Positions 56,800 through 64,000 of a stretch of DNA of 64,000 nucleotides are shown here, in pieces. This DNA comes from Chelydra serpentina. Its lineage: Eukaryota; Chordata; Testudines; Chelydridae. The stretch lies in contig JBAIAC010000051.1 in assembly GCA_037349315.1 (NCBI GenBank), positions 23,038,001 to 23,102,000 of the forward strand, given 5' to 3'. The notes under the pieces were generated by a model, which saw only the letters and a program-made list of their open reading frames with translations, made no database searches and was not told the origin of the DNA. A program made the position numbers and the translations under genes. Position 1 is the stretch's first letter. Every line of letters begins with the position of its first letter.

Positions 56800-57300
56800 G
56801 TATGTGGGTTTAACATATATGGTTTTTCCCCAACCTGTGACCCCTGTGTTCCCAGTCTGGGTGGCCAAATGCCATGGTTTGCCAGGAAAATCATAGTTTT
56901 ATTATTATTTCTGTACAACTGCCAGGGGATGGGGTTTCATCCGAGTGCAACAGCATAGCCCAGTGGTGAGAGTCTGTGGGGCTGGCAGTAGGGGAACCTG
57001 GGCCTTCCCTGCTCCACTGTGTTCCAACCCAGGGCTCTGTGACCGACAGATTGGATCTGCGGCCTGTGGCGGACACCCCCTCAGCCTGCTCTCTGGATCA
57101 CTTCCTATTGCGGCCTCTGCCCCTCCAACATCACAACAGGGTCTACCTATGGACTCACAGGGAGGGTGGTTCTCCCTGATTGTGATCTGGAGGCTTTTCT
57201 CCATCAGTCATGGCCCATCATTCCTGATCTCCATGGAGCCTTCAGCAGCGAGGCCTGGCCCAGGCGGTGTGGCACTCGTGCGGTCTCTAACAGGTCTCTA
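56800..57300. other. No gene; possible retroelement flank
   Basis: GC-richer than the surroundings. It may be the 3' non-coding or LTR part of the Ty3/Gypsy-type element to its right, but I cannot define an LTR pair. Confidence 0.4.
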
Positions 57301-57860
57301 ACAGGTGCTAACAGCATAGGACTGCTCCCTTCTTCTGTCCACTCTGACTGAATTGGGCTGCTCCCTTTTGAGCTCTGCCTCCATTGTGAGCATGCCCAGC
57401 AGGTATGGTTGGGGGAGCCTTTTGGGCCCCGAGTTGCTCATTAACCTTTGGTTCCCCAGTGTGGGGCTTATAAACCCCATCCCACACCCTCCCCCTCAGG
57501 GTAGGAGCATGGGACAGGTCTTCTTCCCACCACCCTTCTCCCTCCTGAGAAAAGAAATGGGCATTTTGTGTGCCTGTGCCAGGCAATGGAGTACCTGAAA
57601 GTCATAGGGCTGCAGGGAAAGTTGCCACCTCGTGATCCGGGCATTGATGTCCTTCATGGAGTTTCCCTAGGAGATACTAGCAAAGTGCCTCTCAGACCCA
57701 TTTCACGGCCAGGGCCTCTTTCTCGCTCATTGAGTAGTTCACCTCCCCCCAAAGAAACAGCTTTCTACTCATGTAAAGGATAGGATGTTCTTCGCCCTCA
57801 ACATCTTAGCGCTGCATAGCCCTGAGGCCCACTTCGGATGCTTCTGTTTGTGGAATGAAT
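57300..57860 (-). pseudogene. Decayed Ty3/Gypsy-type RNase H region
   Basis: On the minus strand 57860-57700 reads in pieces QTEASEVGLRAM, HPILYMSRKLF, NYSMSEKEALAVKW and YLLGK. That is the order of the RNase H domain following the reverse transcriptase in chromovirus/Gypsy-like LTR retrotransposons. Stops and frameshifts interrupt it and catalytic positions are partly lost. Reverse transcriptase and integrase are not present as recognisable blocks. It is a fossil with no coding capacity. Confidence 0.7.
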
Positions 57861-57889
57861 TGTTCCATGAAGTCACGGTGCTCTGTGCT

Positions 57890-58340
57890 GCGCAGTGGCG
57901 TGGCTGGCTCCAGCCGAGCGGTGTGGTTGCCTATCCTAGTGCTCTGTGCTGCGCAGTGGTGTGGCTCACCTCCACTTCGCCTGCTCCCCTGAACGCACCG
58001 CTGCTCCGCTTCTCCCCCCTCCCTCTCAGGCAAGGGAGTGGTGGTGCGTTCAGGGGAGCAGGCGTAGCAGAGGTGAGCAAGGGTGGGGGGGTGCAGGGAG
58101 TAACGGGGGGGGAGCACAGGAAGTAACGGGGGGTAGAGGAACTGCTCCCCACCCCAGCTCACCTCCGCTCCACCGCCGCCGCCACCCCTGAGCGCGCTGC
58201 CGCTTATTCTCCTCCCTCCCTTCCAGGCTTGCTGTGAGAAACAGCTGTTCTGCGCAGCAAGCCTGGGAGGGAGGGGGAGAAGCGGAGCAGCAGCGGCATG
58301 CTCAGGGGAGCAGGTGGAGGCAGAGCGGAGGCGAGCTGGG
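57890..58340. repeat. GC-rich inverted-repeat cluster
   Basis: CACCTCCACTTCGCCTGCTC...GCTGCTCCGCTTCTCCCCC (57967-58018) has an inverse at about 58275-58324. The 26-bp phrase around CTCTGTGCTGCGCAGTGG occurs twice, near 57879 and 57940, each followed by YGTGGCT, which resembles the CAGTGGCGTAGCC ends of the 383-616 family. It is probably one or more non-autonomous hAT elements rearranged together. Confidence 0.6.
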
Positions 58341-58468
58341 ACAGTGGGGGCACATTTCTAGGGGCGGCATGGCCGGCACCGGAATGCCGCCCCTAGAAAT
58401 GTGCCGCCCCTAGAAATGTGCCGCCCCAAGCACCTGCTTGTTTTGCTGGTGCCTTGAGCTGGCCCTGG
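58341..58468 (-). mobile_element. hAT element fragment of the 17897 family
   Basis: Read on the minus strand it starts CAGGGCCAGCTCAAGGCACC and continues GCAGGTGCTTGGGGCGGCAC, then a 17-bp unit (ATTTCTAGGGGCGGCAC) repeated two to three times. Only this terminal part is identifiable. Confidence 0.75.
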
Positions 58469-58469
58469 G

Positions 58470-58595
58470 GGCAGGGGTCCTGGGGGGACCGGGCCACACC
58501 TGGCTGTTTGGGAGGCACAGCCTCCCCTAACCGGCCCTCCATACAATTTCGGAAACCCGCTGTGGCCCTCAGGCCAAAAAGTTTGCCCGCCCCTG
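58470..58595 (-). mobile_element. hAT element fragment with CAGGGGCGGGCAAAC end
   Basis: The right edge, read on the minus strand, is CAGGGGCGGGCAAACTTTTT followed by GGCCTGAGGGCCACAGCGGG and 'TTGTATGGAGGGCC'. Only one end is present. It directly abuts BEN copy 3 exon 1, where the promoter should be. Confidence 0.75.
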
Positions 58596-58611
58596 CTCTA
58601 CACTCTCAGAA

Positions 58612-58682
58612 GACTTGAGTCCTGCTGCTGATTCTTGCTGTCCCTCCTGTTCTGGCCCCAGGGTGCCTCATGGAATAGCAAG
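58612..58682 (+). pseudogene. BEN copy 3, exon 1 (no promoter, ATG changed to GTG)
   Basis: It aligns from GAAGACTTGAGTCCTGCTGC to the donor AAG|GTACTG. At the start-codon position it reads GGTGCCTCATGG instead of GGATGCC, so the ATG is lost. A nearby out-of-frame ATG is followed at once by a stop. The TATA/CCAAT region found in the other copies is missing because transposon sequence begins at 58595. Confidence 0.75.
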
Positions 58683-59187
58683 GTACTGTCACTTCCTGAT
58701 TCCGAGGCCTTTGTTGTAATTGTTTCTCTGCAGGATTGTTCAGTGTTCAGCTGCACTCACACCTGACACCCCGTGTTAGAAACTAGAGTGTTGGCTGGTG
58801 CAGGTCAAGCGTAGGTTGTGTGTGTGCACCCGGAGCACTAGGGCATGAGTTGCAGGCAGTGATGCTGGTGTTGGAATCACATGCTAAGATAGCACTGGCA
58901 TCTCTTTATGGGCCCTGTTCCAACCAAGTAATGCAATGGGAGGCTGCCTTTTATCAACCCAGGGCACGATCCTGCAAGCACTTACAACGGGACCAGTCAC
59001 GTGCATCAAGTGAAGCATGGATGTAAGCGTTTCCAGGATACAGGGCTGGATGAACAGGTGTTGTGTGTTCCCATTGCCCACCCATTTTAGAAGCCTACAC
59101 ACACATAATACACAGTGATAAGGCCTATCGTGTTTCACACAGACTGCACAGGAACCTACTTTTTCTTTTTTAATTCGTGTGTTTGAG

Positions 59188-59867
59188 GTGCAAGAGCAAA
59201 GCCTCTCAGCTGAGCCTAGAGCCAACCAAAAGAATCTGCAGAGTATCCCACCAACGCTGTGGGAAACATTACCGACAGGTGTCACCTTAAACCATTGCTG
59301 CTTTCTAGGGATGCTGCCGTCTGGATGCCATGCCAGGAGCTGCAACAAGAGAGGAGAACCAGAGGCTAGAGGAGAATGCTGAGGAGTTGACAGCGAAAAT
59401 GTCCAGAGTGGAATCCAGACCGGCAGATCTCAAGCAAGCCCCAACCTCAGAGGAGGCTGTACACACCACAGGTGTGGCCCTGATTCCCAAAGTGGCAAAG
59501 GTTGATGACACAAGGCCAGTGGACTGTGAGGGGACTGAGACTTGTCAGCTATACACCCTGGGGATGTGAAATCAGGAGAGCCTCCATTTGCCTCCAACAA
59601 GACAGACATTGCCAAGTATGCCCTGGCAGTGTTCAGACACACGATGCCGCAGGATTATTACCAGCAGTGGCAGGGAAAGGCCAATGTGTCCGGCACGCAC
59701 CAGAAAGCCCCCTGTCTCCCAGTCTGGTGAATGCAGCGTTCAAAGCAGCAAAGAAGCAGAAGCCAGAGCTAGCAGTCAGAGACTATAGTAACCTCAAAAT
59801 CCACATCGACAACCTCATGCGATCCCGGAAGAGCAGAAGCCTGGTTATGTCTACAGGGCAGATGTAA
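59188..59867 (+). pseudogene. BEN-domain protein copy 3, exon 2 (pseudogene)
   Basis: The acceptor reads TTTGAG (CAG in copies 1 and 2). Homologous blocks occur in three different frames: VQEQSLSAEPR at the start, ENQRLEENAEELTAKMSRVE (coiled coil) and VALIPKVAKVDD. A stop falls near 59567, then DIAKYALAVFRHTMPQDYYQ with WQGKANVSGTHQK, a frameshift, and NAAFKAAKK...LKIHIDNLMRSRK to a TAA matching copy 1. About 40 codons between the linker and the BEN domain are deleted. It is certainly non-functional as a full protein. The last BEN helix is preserved here, unlike in copy 2. Confidence 0.88.
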
Positions 59868-60593
59868 CAGCACGGCTCCCCGCACTACCAGGGCTTTGGA
59901 TCCTTTCCACAGCAGCATAAAGAAAAGCCTGGGAAATCAGTCAGCTCTGGCAATCTGCCCATGGCTCCAAGGGAGCTGTGCCCGAGTTATGCTGGCAGGA
60001 TCAGCCACTCCATGGGTTTGTTCTCTGGGAGGCCACAGTTTTATCCAAGTAAACCACGGAGGGGACAATTGTAGCAGTGCTGCCAAAAGATATTTACCAA
60101 ATGTTGGTAAGACCTTCACTCTGCATGGTCATGAGCACAGTATAGGTGCCTTAAACAGATTAGATACTTCAAGGGTTTTTGCATGTTAATATTGGATATC
60201 TTTTTGGTGGAGGTAAATATTATGAGTAGGAATTATGGTTAGAAAATCTCCTGGTATTCTTATTGGTGTGCTTTAGAGAAATGTAATCATACTCTGGCAA
60301 TTAGCAGTACGAGCACAAAAAAGAATCCCAACAAGAAAAAGCTATAAAGACATCAACATGAGTCAAATGAATATGCACAGAGCAAGTTCTGCTGCTCAGA
60401 TCACAGTGTCATTCTCTCAGACCTGCTGGTATGATCGGTCTAATTGAGACTGTTCTGGTTTAGTCAAGATCTGTCAAGCTACCCTCTAGCATTGATAAAT
60501 GTTTTCAGGTTGGTTACAAACCCCCGGCTTCCCTCTAGCTCCAAGGATCCCAAAGCACCTGTTCTACATTAAGCCTGAGGTTTCTAGCTTTTT

Positions 60594-60614
60594 GGGGGGG
60601 GGGGGGGGGGGGGG
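60594..60614 (+). repeat. Poly-G tract (21 G)
   Basis: An uninterrupted run of 21 guanines in the 3' UTR region of pseudogene copy 3. It is capable of G-quadruplex formation, and its length is likely unstable or an assembly-sensitive estimate. Confidence 0.9.
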
Positions 60615-60945
60615 AATGGAGGGAGGTACCAGTGTGTAAGTGTGTCATTTTAAGAAAAGTAATGGCTCACTCGTTAGTATCAATATTTTGTCGTCATTGT
60701 GTAACGCCAACACAGCCTGGTCAGTGGCATCAAACCGGGGATCTCTGGAGCTTAGTGCATGAGCCTCTACAGCAGGATCAAAAAGCAGACTAATTTTCTC
60801 TCTCTCTCTCTAAGTGATCTCGGTGCCACTAAATGGGACAGAACACCACACCTAGAAGGTGTGTGGGTTACAGTTGCACCACTGAAAATTAATTCCCTTG
60901 CATTGAATAAAAGCTTGTCATTGTAAATGTGGTGTGTGTAGTTAC

Positions 60946-60951
60946 AATAAA
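60946..60951 (+). other. Polyadenylation signal position of BEN copy 3
   Basis: AATAAA in GTTACAATAAAATAACTTCTC, about 1.08 kb after the TAA at 59867. A second AATAAA lies at about 60906. It matches the copy 2 signal at 48763-48768. Confidence 0.6.
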
Positions 60952-60989
60952 ATAACTTCTCAAATTATTGTGCAGTTTATTTCCATGGA

Positions 60990-63780
60990 TTTGACCTAAC
61001 ATTTTGGGAGCCACTGTTAATCCTCAGACATTTACCATCACCCCCACTCAATCCTACCACCAAAGCATGCCAATATCATCCCCATCTTCATACTCCAAAA
61101 ACCTTTCAAAAGAATGAAACTTGCAAACCCCAGTGGAAAAGCTCATTAGCAGCCTGGATATTGTCACCAAGACAAACAGCAGTGAAAAAGTTATCAATGA
61201 GGCCACCTCAGCTGCTAGGAGATTTGACAGTTAACACCCCATTGAGATGAATTGGGCAGTTGACACCTCTGCTAGAATTTGATCTAAAGCCCTTTGAAGT
61301 CCATAAAATGACTCATCTGGACATCAGTGGCTATAGACTCAGGCCCCTCAGTTGTTTCAAGCTGATTGACTGTAGAGGCAGTTAAATTAGTTGGCCCTGC
61401 ATTGGGTCACAGACTGGAGGATTTATTTATGAACAGATGGGTTAGAAAATTATTATAAAATGTGTTTAAATTTAAGTTTACCTTCTGAAGCAATCCCGGG
61501 AGAGAGCAGGAAATAAGACCTCTTCAAATCCACAGCACAGCCAGGAACACTAATTGATTCAACATAACATTGGATGAAGTGGATTTCAGAAGATATTTTT
61601 CAATACAACAGCCAACACCAGGATTCCACCTGTTAATGTGACCCTTCCAAAGTGAAACTGACCAGAGTAAAACAAGCATTTAAAAGGGACTTTCAGGGAC
61701 TAATCCTGCTCCCCACCTCCACCCCACACCCCAATTATTTTTATGGTTTTGCAAAATCATGTTTTACTCCACTTTTGCTGCAAACAATCTGCAGGAACAA
61801 CTGATGTCCTTTCCAGCAAAGGAGAAAAGACTGATGTATAAAGGTAAAAGTGACTACAGACAAAGTGCCATTGGATTGACAGAGTAAAGAAACTGAGCAA
61901 GCGGAGATTTCATTTTGATTTCTTACCATCCTGGTGAGCTGAGGCGTGCCTGGGAGTAGTAAGGAAAATGTGTTTTCAGACAGAAGTGTATTTCTTGTGA
62001 AATTCCCACCATCCCTGAGATCCAAACCTCTGACTGAATTGGCATATGGCAGCCATTATTCCTTAGAGCCATGTTGTCCCCACTCCTGAGAGATCCCAAG
62101 GGAGAGGGGGAAGTCAGCTAGAAACTTTGCAGCATCTATTATTTGCTTAGTGCCAGCAATGCACACAGAGCAGTACAAGGCAGGGAAGTAAAAGCCAAAC
62201 CTGCCCAAAGAACTTACAGCCCGAGGGCCCATCTTAGATCTAGTGGTGTGGAGCCCTATCAGTGAGATTCTTCACAGGCCCCGGCACCTGCACTCAAGCA
62301 GGACTGAAGCCTAAAAGCCAGGCCTAGGTGGACTGGGAAATCCAGAGGGGGGTGGCTTTGCAGGTTGACAGGTTGGGGACTGTTTGTGCCATTCTCACTG
62401 CTGGTCCGCATCATGGGAGAAATGTGGGTGTTTTTTTAACGACCGGCCCAGGAGGGGCAGGGTGGCAAACGCATAGAGACGGCAGTGGATGAAGGGGATG
62501 AACAGGGACTGGCATTCTCAAGTCAGATGAGAGGTTAGTGAGGTCACTTCTGGGCAGTGGGAAGGTTTGCTCCAAGGAAGCTGGGTCTGCAGCCTGGAAA
62601 CCTTTAAGTGCCTTTGAGATCTTGGGGCAGCCCTGCAGAGAGCTGAGTTCTAAATGGCTTTCCCCAGTCTCCATCCTGCTCCACCAGTACAGCTGAGCTG
62701 CCCATTGCTGGACCCCACTCACTCCCCTCCCCTTGGAGCAGGCCGGTAGGCCTGGAGAGGAGTCACTGCTACTCCTAGCAGCATTCTCGACGAAGTAGAT
62801 TTGCACTGAGATGCCCTATGTCTTGGGGAGGGGAATGGAGAAAGCCATGGAAATGTCCTGCTCCCAGCCTGCCCCCATCTGGGCTGGGAAGCCCCAACCT
62901 GCTGTGGGGATTCCCAGGGATACCAGGCAGGGGAAGGGCATGTAAAGAAGGTGCCGAGTCCCTTACCCACATCTGCGACTCCCATCCCAACTCTAGCTCC
63001 CCTGCCCTCCCATAAAGTGAGGTGAGCACCAAACCCTTCATCCCCAACTTCCAATTCACTGACTCAGCAACACAGCCTGGTTCAAGCCAGGGCCCCGTAT
63101 CAGGGCCTGCCAGTCACTGTCAGATTGAAATACCATCCCCACTTAGCAAACCCCACTCTCGGGTTCAGGCTGGTTTTCTCGCTCCCCTGAGTCGCCAATG
63201 GGTCGTTCACTCCCAAAAGAAAAGAATGGCCTCTGGGGATCCTGAAATGCAAAATTCCAGGCTCAGCAAAAACAAACAAAAAAAAACCTTCTATGGAGCA
63301 TGTACTTCAATGGAGGCCTGGCAAACGAATATCCTCCCGACCAAAACTCCTGCTCTGAGGACACAATGTTCAGACAACAGAATTCCACTGCTTATCAAGG
63401 CTGAATACACACTGGGAGTGACTGGGTTAGGAGTGTCAGAAACAGGGACTCTCAAAGCCTGTGGTTAATGGGACAGTCACTTTGTGTACAGATAGCAACG
63501 CACAGGGGACACGGCCTCACTGGAGGTTTGGGGGTTTGTTTGTTTTTTTACACATAGTGGCATGTTGATTAAACGAGTTGAGGGAGTCACAAAGTGTCAT
63601 AGGCCAAAAACATCAAACTTGGCCCCTTTCATTAGAAGGTGCTCAGCACGCAGGCCTATGTTCTGAGTGCTGTACAAACCCATAAGAAAATCAAACCTGT
63701 CTGTGTCAATGGCAGTTTTACTGAGTAAGAACCTCAGAACTGGGATCAAAGGACTGGGAGAAACATCCCAAGGATTCAAA
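60990..63780 (+). repeat. Duplicated spacer S4 (upstream of BEN copy 4)
   Basis: Reverse complement of spacer S1 over most of its length: CCTGCATTGGGTCACAGACT (61396), GTAAGGAAAATGTGTTTTCA (61960), CCTAGGTGGACTGGGAAATC (62323), and CCAGGGATACCAGGCAGGGG (62918) have inverse partners at 48355, 47785, 47258 and 46650. It lacks the SINE found in S1. No gene is evident. Confidence 0.8.
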
Positions 63781-63785
63781 TCCAG

Positions 63786-63849
63786 CCAATGACAACTTGA
63801 TTGTATCAGAAAGGGCACTTTGAGAGAACAATGCCTGGTCCTTTATAAA
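63786..63849 (+). promoter_or_regulatory. BEN copy 4 promoter (TATA + CCAAT)
   Basis: CCAAT at 63786-63790 (AGCCAATGACAACTTGATTG) and TATAAA at 63844-63849 (CCTTTATAAAGCACAGC) are spaced as in copy 1. The intervening CAATGCCTGGTCC block is identical in copies 1, 2 and 4. Confidence 0.72.
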
Positions 63850-63946
63850 GCACAGCTACCTTGGTCAGTTCCTCTACAGCCTGGGAAGACCCGAGTCCTG
63901 TTACTGAGATTTGCTGCTGTCGCTGTCCCTCCTGGTCTGGCTCAGG

Positions 63947-63967
63947 ATGCCTCATTGGCCTTACAAG
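63947..63967 (+). CDS. BEN copy 4, exon 1 (seven codons; gene leaves the window)
   Basis: ATG at 63947 encodes MPHWPYK and ends at the donor AAG|GTACAG (63967/63968), phase 0 as in copy 2. The intact TATA, CCAAT, ATG and donor make this copy the best candidate for a working gene, but exon 2 lies beyond 64000. Confidence 0.68.
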
Positions 63968-64000
63968 GTACAGTTATTTCTTGATTCCAAGGTATTTGCT

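Overview
This is a eukaryotic, vertebrate nuclear window, almost certainly from a cryptodiran turtle. The evidence is four copies of a tRNA-headed SINE with a CR1-type tail (the pattern known for the chelonian Cry/PolIII SINEs), several CR1 LINE copies, ancient MIR-like SINEs, and many short hAT and PIF/Harbinger elements. Long open frames are rare and most of the DNA is non-coding. Family names come from recognition, not from a database search.

1-41 kb: gene-poor DNA full of transposon remains. I could define many non-autonomous elements by matching terminal inverted repeats and target-site duplications (TSDs), for example at 383-616, 12014-12368, 15805-16088, 26676-27227 and a hAT inside a hAT inside a CR1 tail at 39.2-39.7 kb. 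Larger fossils are a broken CR1 LINE (9.7-11.7 kb), a second CR1 fragment (24.4-25.1 kb), an RTE-like LINE C-terminus (6.4-6.7 kb) and a broken Harbinger-type Myb/SANT gene (13.0-13.6 kb). That Harbinger region carries a near-perfect 449-bp palindromic insertion with a 14-bp TSD. I see no conserved host-gene exon in this part.

41-64 kb: the most notable region, a segmentally duplicated cluster of a small two-exon gene predicted to encode a coiled coil followed by a C-terminal BEN domain. Copies 1 and 2 lie on the minus strand (42.2-45.7 and 49.7-52.3 kb). Copy 3 lies on the plus strand (58.6-60.9 kb). Copy 4 starts at 63.9 kb and runs off the window. Copies 2 and 3 are head-to-head. Copies 1, 2 and 4 share a TATA/CCAAT promoter. 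Copies 2 and 4 keep a tiny first coding exon of 6-7 codons ending in phase 0, and exon 2 starts in phase 0 in copies 1-3. No copy visible here is fully intact: copy 1 lost its start codon, copy 2 has a frameshift at the end of the BEN domain, copy 3 is a multi-frameshift pseudogene without its promoter, and copy 4 is cut by the window edge. The spacers between copies are duplicated too. Several retroposons are present in one duplicate and absent at the matching site of another, so they inserted after the duplications.

The inversion zone between copies 2 and 3 (56.9-58.6 kb) holds a decayed Ty3/Gypsy-type fragment and a GC-rich cluster of non-autonomous elements. The BEN genes could be functional host genes or domesticated or relic members of a mobile family. 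The sequence alone does not decide this.
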